Shown here: one piece after another, positions 11,540-23,030 of the stretch
Numbering within the stretch: the stretch's first letter is position 1
Layout: each line of letters begins with the position of its first letter
Source: Wyeomyia smithii
Taxonomy: Eukaryota > Arthropoda > Insecta > Diptera > Culicidae
Direction of reading: 5' to 3'
DNA length: 64,000 bases
NCBI RefSeq assembly: GCF_029784165.1
Contig: NC_073696.1
Span: 188,890,498-188,954,497, forward strand
Position numbers and translations under genes: made by a program
The notes under the pieces: model-generated
Database searches by the model: none
The model's input: the letters and a program-made list of their open reading frames with translations, nothing else
Told to the model about the DNA's origin: nothing

Positions 11540-12213
11540 GCAAAATGTTCACCTGCTCGAAAAAACACCCTGTGCAAAATTTCAGCTCAATCGGACTTGG
11601 ACTTAAAATGGGGTGGCGCAAAGCGATTGAAGTTTGACTTTTTTGAAAACCGAAAAATCACCCTAGGGGGGGGGGGGGGGGGGGGCGGTGGTACGTCAAA
11701 TTTCGGTTTTCGAAAATTTTTTTTTGATGCCAAATGACTTAAAAACCTATGAAACGTCGAGAATTGGTGTCATCTGAAAAAATTTTTTTTTGCAAAAATT
11801 TACTCTCTGGGACTTAGTCGTTTATTCAATTGTGGAAGGCGGAGTTCAAAATGTTTAGAATTTATCATTTGAAATTGATCACTAGTCTCTCGAAATAGCT
11901 TGTATAATGATATACACTATAACTAGCATCGAATACATTATGTTTCATTAGGGTGGTTCATTTACTCGACATAGGGTGGTTCATGATATTGTGTAAAAAT
12001 GAGTATAAAATGAAAAAAATCACTCTTCACTGAATACCAATAGAAATATTCCTGAAAATATAATATTTGTTATATCATTATCGTTAGGATGGCAATGTTG
12101 AATTGGAAAAATTATAAGTAAAATGGCAAAAAATTACAGAACAAATTTACAAAATGTATCAAACTACTCTGTGCAAAAAAAAAATTATCTCAACCAAAAT
12201 TAAGATTGTGTCT
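11540..12213 (+). repeat. Inverted-repeat arm A (about 660 bp)
   Basis: This segment, from AAATGTTCACCTGCTCGAAA to AACCAAAATTAAGATTGTGT, reappears inverted at 16083-16742. It contains a G run of about 20 bases at 11666-11685, which is a shorter C run in the other arm. It also holds two GGGTGGTTCAT words and a copy of an AT-rich dispersed module (GATGCCAAAT ... TTTACTCTC). Arms A and B enclose duplication copy 2. Confidence 0.85.
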
Positions 12214-12557
12214 CGTGGAAAATGTTGAATGCTTTCATATCATTTGCAAAATCACACACGGGAGGTACATGGAATTTCAATATTTGAAAAATGTTTTCGA
12301 TTCCAAGTGTCTTAAACTTTTGAATGAAACGATGGAAACTGATGAAATATGTTATATTACTTTGTTTGAAAAATCTACTCTCTAAGACACTTGCACTCGT
12401 CTTTCGAGTGTTGTACCAGACAATTTATTCGTTTTATTTACCACAATAATGTCCATGCCAACACTTGAAACTTAAATTAATTATCGAAAACAGCCCATTT
12501 AAAAAAACTGATTTTTTTTTATAAAAACCTCGAAAGTTTACCTGAACAACCGCCCTC
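12214..12557. other. Spacer between arm A and duplication copy 2
   Basis: AT-rich DNA with another loose copy of the AT-rich dispersed module (about 12290-12390: CAAGTGTCTTAAAC ... TCTACTCTCTAAGACAC). No gene is seen. Confidence 0.45.
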
Positions 12558-13150
12558 GTTCGCCGTCGTAATGAGTTGACTTTGCGCGCAACATAGTTCG
12601 ATTTCGTCACTTACCACGGTGATACAACCTCCCCTTTCCGTCACAGTCGTGAAGATGCAGAGGTAAACTAGATCTCCGACAACAACGGCTGTTACACTTT
12701 CTTCCATTACAACATCCATCCAAAGCGGTAGCTACTGAATTATTGTCCCAGATTTCGTAGACAACTATTTAGTGTACGGGACAATTGAGGGGCTAGCGCT
12801 ACTAACAGTCTACTTCAGAGCCAGTACTCTAACATACGACGACTGGCTTGTTAGACCAGCATCGTGCCCCGTGTCCAGCTTGAAGGTTTCAAATGTTGCC
12901 GTGAGACGTAATTTTATGTCAAAAACCGCAAATAGTAGAAAAAACGCGTGATTCCAGAAATTGTTATATAAAACCGCGTTTTCTGAATAATTGTTGTAAA
13001 AACATGCAAGGAAAGACCATACTGTATGGACTACCTCCCAGTTGGTATGGAGTTACGATGTTGATCTAACAAACCGGTTGTTTTATGTTAAAATCCCGAC
13101 TCGGGAGAGATTTTTAGTGTCAGTAGTATCGTTACCCTAGTCCAGCAATC

Positions 13151-13464
13151 GGGTCCTAAAGCTATACCAGCTTATATATGTCATTTGAAAAAGAGGCGTT
13201 TTCTGACCAAAACGTAATTTAAAAAAATGTTTATCGTTGTCCTTCAAGTTTTAAATAAAGAATAAAAAACTGCTCTAAATGTATTAAATGACAGTTCACC
13301 CTTGTACGGTATATGGGCAAACTGTCATTTTAGACCTTTCCAGCAGCTTTTTATTCTTCATTTAAAAATCGAAGGACAATGATAAACATTTTTTAAAAAC
13401 CACGAGATTACACTCTTTCAGCTGTTACGTAAAAATCAGGAAACCGAGTGAAACTTTAGGACCC
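13151..13464. mobile_element. Palindromic insert, duplicate copy
   Basis: Same palindrome as 8598-8910, with GGGTCCTAAAG and CTTTAGGACCC ends, carried along in the 3.5-kb duplication. Confidence 0.6.
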
Positions 13465-13799
13465 AATTGTGTTTTACACTTAACAGTTGGCCTCGAAATA
13501 TATAGGGTAACGGACTTATAAATCGTCAACTTTATTCAAGGCAAGCATGTTAAACGTGATACATTTTAATGTGTTACTTCGACGATGTACCGTATTAACT
13601 GCATAATGCTCAATACAGATTGTGTTATATATTCGGGTTGCATTACAGCCAAAACAACGCCACCCTAAGACTCTATTTTCGCCGCCTCTGAAATCTGGCA
13701 GAAATTTTGATACCTACCTTAATGTTACGAAACATCTGTGAAATGAAACAAATCATCATATGAATAATAAATTCAAATCAATGATGTTATGCAATTGGC

Positions 13800-13915
13800 T
13801 GGTCAACAATTGCGGGGCTAGCGCTACGATCCTAGTGACACTAACAGTCTCTCCCGAGCCGAGGCTCGAACCTGTGACGACTGGCTTGTTAGCCCAGCAT
13901 CGTATCTCGAGACTA
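13800..13915 (-). mobile_element. tRNA-derived SINE, duplicate copy
   Basis: Same SINE as 9284-9400, with box B GGTTCGAGCC at 13863-13872 on the minus strand. It differs from copy 1 by a few bases next to the tail. Confidence 0.65.
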
Positions 13916-14317
13916 TCTGGGAGATCTGGGAGTAGCATCAATGCTATACTTTTCAAAAAAATAAAAAACAATCTGGAGAGATAGTAAAAGATGTATTCTA
14001 AAATGTTTAAACAGCAAAAAAAAATAATTGAATTAAATATTAAAGGCAGACTCCGTACAATACAATACTTTAACGGTATCTGAAAGAGACTTTGCACAAT
14101 TGCACATGTGAGTAAACTACGTGTGAAAAAATGAGACAGTTTTACACTCATTTTTTTCTCCTGAGTAGACTTCCTCACTGCGACTAGAACTGTTGATCTA
14201 TCGCTCGAATGTCTGCTGTACCCGCACTTCATTACTAGCAATACCGCTATTGAGAAGTGGCATGCTTATTATTATTTTATTTCTGGTGCCGGCAGGGTTG
14301 CTAAAGAGAAGTGATTT

Positions 14318-15210
14318 CACAGGGTTGTCACTCCAAGCAGCGCGTGCAGTTCATGGTTCATGTGCCGTCGCCATTCTCCGTCGTCCGTCTGTACTCCACC
14401 GCAGATAGTCCGCAGCACCTTTCGTTCGAAAACTCTAAAAGCGTCAACTTTGTGCGTCCTTCCGAAATGAAAAGTAGGCACGATTTCCAATCTGGATGCG
14501 TCTTTGGATCTCTTTGCTGGTGTTATTGTCGGCGGTCACCATTGACCCCAAATACACGAACTCGTCGGCCGCCTCAAGCTTCTCGCCGTATACTGAGACT
14601 TGGGAGCCGTTTACTCGCATGTATTTCGTTTTCGACGCATTTATTCGCAGTTCGGACGTAAGTTTCCTCCGCCGCCAAAGTTACCTGATAAAATGTTAAA
14701 GTCATCTGCAAAACCCAGAAGCTGAACAGACCTTGTGGAAATCATCCCTCTTGTGTCGATGCCCGCCCTCCGGATCACACTCTCAAGTGCGTTGTGCATA
14801 ATCTGCCATTGCTGTTCTCGATCGGCTGTATCATAGGCCGCGGAGAAGTCGATGAAGATGTTATGTGTGGGCATGTTGTGCTCGCGACATTTCTGTAAGA
14901 TCTGTCGGGTTAAGAAAATCTGGTCCGTGGTGACACGAGCTCTCAGGAAGTCCGCTTAGTACGGGCCCACGAACGTAACCCACGATAGACGACGAAACAG
15001 GATCTGTCAGAGTATTTTGTAGGCGGCATTGAGCGGTAGTTGTGGCACTCCAGCAGTTTTTCTTCTTCCCAAATCCTGCAAACAACCAATTGCAGCGCTC
15101 TAGCCAGCGCCTCTCTCCCATTTTTAAAGAGCTCGCTCGCCGCCGTCTGTGCCTGCGGCTTTGTTGTTCCTCAGCTTCCCGATCTCACAAAGAACTTCAT
15201 GTCCATCAGG
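14318..15210 (-). pseudogene. Decayed non-LTR RT fragment, duplicate copy
   Basis: Duplicate of the fragment at 9800-10690, with the same motif A (FIDFSAAYD) and FADD box and the same breaks. Both copies share the disabling lesions, so decay came before duplication. Confidence 0.75.
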
Positions 15211-16082
15211 GGCTGGTACTCGATCTTTTGCTGCTGGTGCTCCTAGGTTAGTTCTTCATAAGTTATTTTAATCATGCTTGTGTGTAATGTGATCTTAACC
15301 TCCCTTTTACAAGCTTCTGCTCTACTATTCCGAGCCTCGTTCCTGGTGACAGATATCGCTAATTATAATTCCCTGGAAAAGTTTCGTCATGCGTTCTTCT
15401 GGTCGGTTTACTGATAATAGGGACTTATTTTTGTTAAGAGGAAGTCAAGCGAAGGTATTTTAGGATTCAGCTTAAAGGAAAAGTAAGTGGTGGGGGGAAC
15501 CCCAGAATAAACCAACGCTTAAGTCCTTTTTGACATCGAATGGCCTGATTCTACTAAGATTCGTAGTCGAGACAACCCGCTTGACAAAGCAGACTTGTGG
15601 CTACGCTGCTCCCCTTTACAGTCATTGAAGTTACTTCACTTTTCTTTATCAAAAAATTAAACATTCAACCAAATCCGATTTAATCTGAATAATACTTCTA
15701 GCATTTTCAGCTGCAAACCTATATTCGCCAACCTCAAACAATTACTATTTTAACTACCCATATATAAGCAACCATTTTAATCGACCATTTTTTATCTGAC
15801 TGAAACCTTGCACAGATGTTCCTATGGGCTAAAGATGTCAATTTTTTTTTGGTTTTGGTTCGACAAATGTTTTCATCTTTAGAAGACGCTTGGCGCAGTA
15901 AATTATGTAAATCAAAGTTCTTTGTGCTAACGGGAAATCTATCTCTAGGAGTATTATCTGAGCCCAAACGGTTAATTTGATCGGTATAATATCTTTAGTA
16001 GAGCGCTAATCATCGTATGAAAAAAAGTGACCAGAAAATTTCGAAAAAAAACCCTATACAAAATGTTCAATCTTCAATGACA

Positions 16083-16742
16083 CAATCTTAATTTTGGTTG
16101 AGATAATTTTTTTTTTTGCACAGAGTAGTTTGATACATTTTGTAAATTTGTTCTGTAATTTTTTGCCATTTTACTTATAATTTTTCCAATTCAACATTGC
16201 CATCCTAACGATAATGATATAACAAATATTATATTTTCAGGAATATTTCTATTGGTATTCAGTGAAAAGTGATTTTTTTCATTTTATACTCATTTTTACA
16301 CAATATCATGAACCACCCTATGTCGAGTAAATGAACCACCCTAATGAAACATAATGTATTCGATGCTAGTTATAGTGTATATCATTATACAAGCTATTTC
16401 GAGAGACTAGTGATCAATTTCAAATGATAAATTCTAAACATTTTGAACTCCGCCTTCCACAATTGAATAAACGACTAAGTCCCAGAGAGTAAATTTTTGC
16501 AAAAAAAAATTTTTTCAGATGACACCAATTCTCGACGTTTCATAGGTTTTTAAGTCATTTGGCATCAAAAAAAAATTTTCGAAAACCGAAATTTGGCGTA
16601 CCCCCCCCCCCCTTGGGTGATTTTTCGGTTTTCGAAAAAAGCCAAACTTCAATCGCTTTGCGCCACCCCATTTTAAGTCCGATTGAGCTGAAATTTTGCA
16701 CAGGGTGTTTTTTCGAGCAGGTGAACATTTTGTGTAGGGTTT
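16083..16742 (-). repeat. Inverted-repeat arm B
   Basis: Reverse complement of 11540-12213. It starts with ACACAATCTTAATTTTGGTT and ends in CGAGCAGGTGAACATTTTGT and a T-rich run. The homopolymer is C about 12 at 16601-16612, versus G about 20 in arm A. A pair of 660-bp arms about 3.9 kb apart could fold into a large stem. Confidence 0.85.
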
Positions 16743-18327
16743 TTTTTTTTTTTGAAATTCGAGATGACCATTTTGCCTGGCACTCTAATCTTTAGCAAAA
16801 TTGTAGATAATAATTTTGTCCTTCCTAAAAAAAATTACAGCTTGAAACAATATTTTTTATTTCTACAAGCTTTCATTTTTCGTCAACCCCGCTTCAAAAT
16901 TGATGAAATTTGAAAAAAAAAAAGAAAAAATCAATTCGTTTTTGACAGCAAATATGCTTATACTATGTTATAATAAATAACAACAAGTCTAAGTATTGCC
17001 AAAACGCAAACTGATTGAATAATATTTAAAGTAATGTGACAAACTTGGCATCGATCACAATTCATTTAGGTTCATTTTGAAAAAAATGTGTGTGTTGCAA
17101 AATAACGCATGTTTTGTTCAAAACCCCCGTTTTCTTTGTTTTACAACTCATATACGTTGACTTACGATATGTCTTAAAAATACTGATGAATGATTTTTAG
17201 AGAAAATGCACCAAGGAATCCAGACAAACTATTTTTTTTTGACCGAAAGTGTTGTCAGATAGATTATTTTTGTACTTAAAAACTAAATTTACATTTTCGG
17301 CAAATGGAGCCATTTGATTTTAAATTTGATAATTTCATCGTGTTCAACAACTATCTATTCATTTATTTTTATTTCTTCTGGAAAATATAGGCTTTGGGCC
17401 CGTTATCCACACTTGATAATAAAATACAATAAATTAAAGACAAAAATACAATCAATTACAAACATGAAGTTGTCCTCTTAAATATAAACATAGTCTGTTT
17501 TTTTTTTAAGATTGAAGACGACCGACATGTCGATGCTAACAATATGCTATAGTTCATTAAATAATCTCATGAGACGGCAACTATTACCATGAGGTAATAT
17601 GAGTGTCTTACGGTGTATAATTTTTCTAGAGGAATAATCCTAGAGGGATAAACAAATTTTTCTTTTTTTAGAGAATTTTAATTTTGTTTTTTCATTTCTC
17701 CATGATCAGACCACCATCAATGTTTTATATGTAAATCAATCTTCTATAAAAAAACAATATTGTTTTTCAGAAATGATTTTTTTTAAAATAAATAATTTTA
17801 AATGTTTTGTTTGATCGTTTTTCTCAAATTATATTATATATTTTTTTGAAAGACAAAATTCTTACCTACAACTTTGTCAAAGACATCGAGTCAGATCAGT
17901 TAGATAAAAAACGGTCGAATAAGATGGTTGGCCATGTTCTGTGAAATTGCTCTATTCTATTTGAAAGAACATTACATAAGAACATATCTGAAAAGCTTCC
18001 AATGCCTTCCTATTTGTAAACATATAGAAAAAATTGAAGTACTCAACAAGTGATTATAATGAAAAAATAAATAATGAATGTGATATCCAACAATGAGCAC
18101 CGCAGCACTCAAGAGTTGTCAACAAAAGAGATTCTTCCGCTATACTGGTGCAATCAAGATCTAATAATCGAACATAATAATATTCAAGATCCCCACCTCT
18201 ACGTATATTCAAGCAAATTTTATCAGACGAGAGCGACGATGTTCTAAAAACAACAAAGTTATCATTCACCAGAGTTTTAAAAAACTCATGTTCGGTTACT
18301 CGTTTTATTTCTCTCTACTTACTCTAA
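16743..18327. other. AT-rich DNA, no gene recognised
   Basis: Long A/T runs and short frames without family signatures. I see no terminal repeats or splice-linked exons. Confidence 0.4.
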
Positions 18328-18612
18328 GCAAAAACATCATATCAAGAAGACTGGGAATTCTGCCTGAGACTGAGCGACAGTTTTGGCAGCGCAGTCTTAC
18401 AAGTAAAAGTGGAACTGAGGCATGCTAGTGTGTGTGCTGGCGATGCGAATGCAAGCCGATCGCACAGGTTGGACCACCACATACGCCCACTCTGTCTTCG
18501 CAGCGATGCAAACTTCCACCTTTAATAGATGGAGTCCGCTGTTTGATTTGACACTTGTCATTTATATGGGATCGATCCAGAGATGCCAGTCTTCTTGATA
18601 TGATGTTTTTGC
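18328..18612. mobile_element. 285-bp terminal-inverted-repeat element
   Basis: The left end GCAAAAACATCATATCAAGA (continuing AGACTGG) is matched by the inverted right end CCAGTCTTCTTGATATGATG (continuing TTTTTGC), giving perfect TIRs of 27 bp. TCTAA flanks both sides (18323-18327 and 18613-18617), a candidate 5-bp TSD. The interior is more GC-rich than its surroundings and non-coding. Superfamily unassigned. Confidence 0.75.
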
Positions 18613-19386
18613 TCTAAGTCAATATGTAAGTCAACGCCACAAACACACCATAAAAGCTTGAAACATACTGACTATAGAGCTTAGCCATAAAATTCAAAGC
18701 TTTATGCTTAGCGCTGTGCTCTACTGCCTTCATTCACTTGATTAAGACGTTACAGTGTACGCAAGCTTTTATGAGCAGAGGAACAAAAAGTATTGGAAGA
18801 TAAGAAAAACATCATTTAACCTACCAATGACGCATAATTTTAACGAACTTGTATTAACATGTGTTAAACAAGGCTGTGCTCTATTAAAGACGACCGTTCA
18901 GGAAATGTCAATGCCGAAGCGGCGTGGTCTCCAGGGCAGAATTGAAATTATATCATATCCAGACGATCATGTGATCGAAAGGTTACTTACTCTGAATAAT
19001 TTTCATGATCGCATCATCGGAGCCGTTGTACAATTATGATCTGTGAAATCATTTTTGATTGGAATCAAATTTCGAGTGTGTTATCGATGCTATCTAACCC
19101 GATGGAATCATGACACAACCTTTCAGCTGCCCTTCCGCAAGTATGGTACAGGCATAAAAAGGTCTAGGACACATACCTAAATTTAGGTTGGTGACATTTT
19201 GTCAAATTTGAAATATACAAACCTGCTTTCATTGACACACGCTCGTGACTTGGTGATTTCGGTACGTGGGACGTTTGCCTCAGTACAACGTTCGGCAGGT
19301 CATGAGTTCTTACACATTTGTATGCTAATGAAATTTCTAAATGTGACCAGTGAAAGTCAAGGTATTTTGCTTTAGGTAACAATGGT
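18613..19386. other. Intergenic DNA 3' of the secreted-protein gene
   Basis: A plus-strand open stretch of 94 codons occurs here (18755-19039), with a GTG start and no recognisable domain. I do not call it a gene. Nothing else is supported. Confidence 0.4.
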
Positions 19387-19392
19387 TTTATT
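19387..19392 (-). terminator. Polyadenylation signal AATAAA
   Basis: AATAAA on the minus strand, about 30 nt beyond the stop codon of the 19423-21300 reading frame. It fits a very short 3' UTR. Confidence 0.5.
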
Positions 19393-19422
19393 TTCGTTTA
19401 TCAACATTCAACAAAACGGAAT

Positions 19423-21300
19423 TCACTGGACTTGGTCGTTGGCAAAAGCCGGTGGTTTCGCTGTCGTATACACAGGAACCTGTTCCGAGCTGGACGCGAT
19501 CTGGTGGTTACCGCCGTGCGAATCATAATCTAGATCGTGTTCTCGTACCTCAATCTCCTGTTCAGTCTCGATAGGACGTGATACTATGATTCTTCGGATA
19601 TTCACAGTTTTACTACTTTCTTTCGCGTCATGTGGTGCTGGTGTTGCAGAAAGTACCCGGCTTCTTACATAGGTGTTTATTAAACTGCTGGAAGTATCAG
19701 TATTGGGTCCGTATGCGACCTCCGAAATGGAATCTCGTTCAGAGAGTAACCGAATGAACTGTTCCTGGTTCGATCGTGCTTTTTCTGCAGATAAACCATT
19801 TCCGATAATCACTTTTGGAGAAGAAGCGGTAGTTTCACTGAAGTCTTCACTACGGGATTGAGATTTTGGTTCAGCCCTAACTATAATCGCTTGAGATTGA
19901 TTTTCATCCTTGGCTGCAAATCGTGCATTAACATCAACATTTTTAATTGAAGCATTAACCATAACATCCGAATTTTCTGAGGTTGTTGCTATTGTACTGT
20001 TTTCTTCCTCTCGCGATAGGCTTTGATGAGTAGCTTCCGTGGCGTACGTAATTGCTACATCGCCCCGTTTGGGAGAATCTTCTACGTCGTCATAATCATC
20101 ACATGGACGGTTGCGATATTTAGCAGGTGTTGTTGAATAATCTCGTGAAGCCTGCGTTGAAGTTGATTCGTGAAGAGTGCGTGCACCGCCTCTTGCTTCC
20201 ACTACTATCGAATCATCATAATCTACTCCGTGATCATCAGTAACTGTGGAAACTGTGGTTGGAACTGGAGTGCTTACAGTCGGATACGTTATGTCATGCT
20301 GAGGTTTAAATGTCACTAATGTCGGGACGGTAGTCGTTTGTACGTAAACAGGTTGAACATGATTCACATAAACTGGAGTTTGTATTGGAGGTAAAGCTAC
20401 CGGATGGGCAACCTGGCCTGTATTACTAGAGTGGACAATTACAGGATGTGGAGCAAAAACTGGTGTCTGCTGAGCTGGTGTTTGGTGGTAAACTGTATGA
20501 GTTTGGATTACTGGTGGTCTTCGGGTTACTGTTGATTCAGTTGTAACCGCGTAACCGTCGCTCGATTCTCCGGATTTGGTTTGAACAGTTTTAGTTTGGA
20601 CGCTTGTTTGTGTTTTCGATATGGGATGCTCTAGTTCAACTAGAGCACTACCAACCGGTCGTACGATTACTCTTTCTTCGATGTCATAGAATTGGTTTTG
20701 AATTGCAGGTCTCCTCACTTTGTATTTGCGGGACTTAATGACATGGATAGGGGATTCGGTGTTCGAGGAGTAGGATTCTTCCTCTTTTGTGATTGTTTTA
20801 GTTACTGTTGTAGATGCAGGAGCAACTGGAGCAATGTGTGAAACTGGAGTTACAGCCACAGCTGGAACGCGAGCTGGGACGGCACTTGCAGTCGGAAACT
20901 GTACTGGATGGACGGCTGGATGATACTGTGGTACAACGGGATGAACAGGTTGGGGTACAGCCACTACGGATGGACGGTGGGCTGCAGCATATACGAAAGG
21001 CGTTTGTGCTGCTGGATTATAATAGTGGAACGGGTACGAAGCCGCAGGTACAGAAGCTGGTAGATTATACGAATAATAAGAGGGAGTCCCGATCACCTGG
21101 AAGTTGTGGGTGGCATGTGCTGGCGAAGCTGCCACTGATACCGGATATCGTACTGGTCCTGCTAGCAGACCTGCTTGATAATGTGTTTGTCCATTGATGT
21201 AGTTTATTCCAGCCGGGTTGGCATAGGGGAGCTGAACGGCAACATAGCCTGCAGAGCTGGCTCTATCACAGAAATAGAGAAGCAGCAGCTGAAGCAACAT
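19423..21300 (-). CDS. Secreted low-complexity cuticle-like protein
   Basis: A 625-codon uninterrupted frame. Residues 1-17 form a hydrophobic signal peptide (LLQLLLLYF...) with probable cleavage after ASSA, so the product is probably extracellular. Residues 20-165 are rich in Pro, Ala, Val, Tyr and His (VAVPQPVHPVVPQYHPAVHP), as in structural cuticle or matrix proteins. A charged, less repetitive block at about 184-230 (KYKVRRP ... FYDIEERVIVRPVGSALVEL) looks like the conserved core. The remainder is Ser/Thr-rich with TVTRRPP, acidic DYDD patches and a C-terminal half of lower complexity. No chitin-binding R&R consensus is visible. A strong 3' splice site ends one base before the ATG, so a 5' exon probably exists. 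The exact family is not recognised; secretion is well supported, the cuticle role is inference. Confidence 0.85.
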   Translation of the reverse strand: MLLQLLLLYFCDRASSAGYVAVQLPYANPAGINYINGQTHYQAGLLAGPVRYPVSVAASPAHATHNFQVIGTPSYYSYNLPASVPAASYPFHYYNPAAQTPFVYAAAHRPSVVAVPQPVHPVVPQYHPAVHPVQFPTASAVPARVPAVAVTPVSHIAPVAPASTTVTKTITKEEESYSSNTESPIHVIKSRKYKVRRPAIQNQFYDIEERVIVRPVGSALVELEHPISKTQTSVQTKTVQTKSGESSDGYAVTTESTVTRRPPVIQTHTVYHQTPAQQTPVFAPHPVIVHSSNTGQVAHPVALPPIQTPVYVNHVQPVYVQTTTVPTLVTFKPQHDITYPTVSTPVPTTVSTVTDDHGVDYDDSIVVEARGGARTLHESTSTQASRDYSTTPAKYRNRPCDDYDDVEDSPKRGDVAITYATEATHQSLSREEENSTIATTSENSDVMVNASIKNVDVNARFAAKDENQSQAIIVRAEPKSQSRSEDFSETTASSPKVIIGNGLSAEKARSNQEQFIRLLSERDSISEVAYGPNTDTSSSLINTYVRSRVLSATPAPHDAKESSKTVNIRRIIVSRPIETEQEIEVREHDLDYDSHGGNHQIASSSEQVPVYTTAKPPAFANDQVQ

Positions 21301-21320
21301 ACTGGAAGACAGAAAAATGA
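21301..21320 (-). other. 3' splice site immediately before the ATG
   Basis: On the minus strand a pyrimidine-rich run, TTTTTCTGTCTTCCAG, ends one base before the ATG of the secreted-protein frame. It implies an upstream intron in the 5' UTR or just inside the coding region. The upstream exon was not identified. Confidence 0.55.
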
Positions 21321-21411
21321 GTATGGAAATTATTTGTCAATCACGGCCATCGTACTGAAGAGGAAGTAACAATGAGTTGTTTTGAGAAATATTCAGAGAA
21401 ACGATGAGCAA

Positions 21412-22798
21412 TGCACATTGTTTCCAAAGCTGCAAAAATGTGATCGAAATTCTTTTGACCCAAAAATTTGATTTTAGAGCCACAGTATCTTTAGTAAAGT
21501 CGTTCTATTAAATATTCTCCATGTTATAGAAGTTGCAATTTCGTTATTAATCCACTTAACAGTGAGAAACGAATATACTTTTCACCTTGGAATATAAAAA
21601 TCCACTTTGCTCGGCAAAGCTATAGCAAATCTTAAAAGAAACAACTTTGTTGGACACGTCATACTACTATCTACCTATTAAAATGGATTTTTTTGGAGTT
21701 TTTTATAGATCATCACTAAAAATCAATTGTTTTTTATTTAACTTTTTATAGTGATTTCCTACATTTTTTTAATGTTCTACAGTAACAATCTTTTTATTTT
21801 TTTTTACTTTATTAGGGTGACTTTCAGCCACAGGCTGGTTCGCCACCACAGCAACAAACAATTTCACCGAAGAAAGTTTATTTTCATCTCACATATTTCT
21901 TTGGTTGTTGAGGATTTCTACCAAAATAATGCACTAATTCACACTAATTACTTTTTACTCAAAAAAAATTATTTTGGACCCGTAGTGTCTTCATCAAAGT
22001 TGTTTTGTTAATTATTCTTCATTTTATGAAAGTTAGAACTTTGCGATCACGAAGAAACGGAGAAACGACTTTTATTTTTCTCATTTTTTGCATATAAAAG
22101 TCCTCTTTGTTGAGTAAAGGATGTGCTCTTCACCACATTTTATAAGAAACATATGTTTCGAAGATACTATACTTCTATCTGCCAAATTAAATGAACTATT
22201 GGGAATTTTTTTTAGAATTCCCCTTAAAATCTTTTTTTAATATAACTTTTTAATGTGATTTTCTAAAATTTTTCAATGTTTTAAAATGTTGTTTACTATA
22301 ATAAAACACACGATTTCACCTTAGTTATTGAAGATTTTTATTTAAATAATAAACTAATTTACTTGCACAGGAGACTGCGGGAGACAAATGCCTGTATAAG
22401 TATTAAATGTTGTATAACTTATACTTTCATATGGAAACGGTTTAGTCTGCAGATATTTGCATATTTTGAACATATCAGTTAGTAAATTAATGCATTGTTT
22501 TAATGAAAATCGCCAAGAACCAAAGAAATATGAAAGATAAAAATAAACTCTCTTTGGTTAAATTGTTTGTTTTGGTATATCAAACAACATTGTAGAACAT
22601 AGAAAAATTGTAGAAAATTAATACTAAATGTTATATCGAAAAAAATCACTGTTCAGTGGATTAATCACAAAATTGCAACTTTTATAAAATGAAGAATAAT
22701 TAATGGATTTATATCGCTCAAGGCACTACGGCTCTAAAATCAAGTTTTTTGGGTTAAAATAATTTCGATCACGTTTTTGCAACTGTGGAAACAGTGAG
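21412..22798. mobile_element. Fold-back element upstream of the secreted-protein gene
   Basis: The left segment (TGTTTCCAAAGCTGCAAAAA then TGTGATCGAAA, and GATTTTAGAGCC) is matched inverted at the right end (GGCTCTAAAATC ... TTTCGATCACG, then TTTTTGCAACTGTGGAAACA). A further diverged module (ACCCGTAGTGTCTTCATCAA) lies inside at about 21976. This gives about 1.39 kb of imperfect inverted repeats with no transposase. TSD not determined. Confidence 0.6.
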
Positions 22799-23030
22799 CA
22801 ATGAATAGTTTACAAATTAGCTATTTTCTACATATAAAAATGCTTAAAACAAATCAAACTAGGTTTAAAGCATTTTCAAAAAGTATCTATTGGGCATAAC
22901 ATTTAAATTATTAACAAACAAAGAGAACATTAGTAAAATAACTTACAGATTTAACAGAAATAAATCTTTGCAGTTGTTTTGTTTTAAATTGCTAACTTTT
23001 TTCAGTAAGTACATACTTATTTTTAACATA
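22799..23030. other. Short gap, nothing recognised
   Basis: AT-rich DNA between two inverted-repeat elements. Confidence 0.4.

Larger units (their letters stand above)
8004..11551 (+). repeat. 3.5-kb duplicated segment, copy 1
   Basis: This block is repeated in direct orientation at 12558-16069, starting at GTTCGCCGTCGTAATGAG and ending near CAAAATGTTCA. The copies are nearly identical over their whole length, with scattered single-base changes. The main length difference is a roughly 39-bp stretch present here near 9151-9190 and absent from copy 2. It contains three tRNA-SINE pieces, a palindromic insert and a decayed non-LTR retrotransposon fragment. Either a recent segmental duplication or an assembly duplication would explain it. 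Confidence 0.9.
12558..16069 (+). repeat. 3.5-kb duplicated segment, copy 2
   Basis: Direct copy of 8004-11551. It carries the same three SINE pieces (about 12779-12867, 13042-13150, 13800-13915; box B at 13863-13872), the palindrome (13151-13464) and the LINE fragment (14318-15210). At its right edge the sequence leaves homology after CAAAATGTTCA and enters inverted arm B, where copy 1 enters arm A. The breakpoint word AAAATGTTCA is thus shared by both junctions. Confidence 0.9.

Noticed and set aside
18755..19039. Plus-strand 94-codon frame
   Set aside because: Begins with GTG, no domain, no signal or splice evidence.
20814..21197. Plus-strand 127-codon frame
   Set aside because: Antisense shadow of the 625-codon secreted-protein frame.
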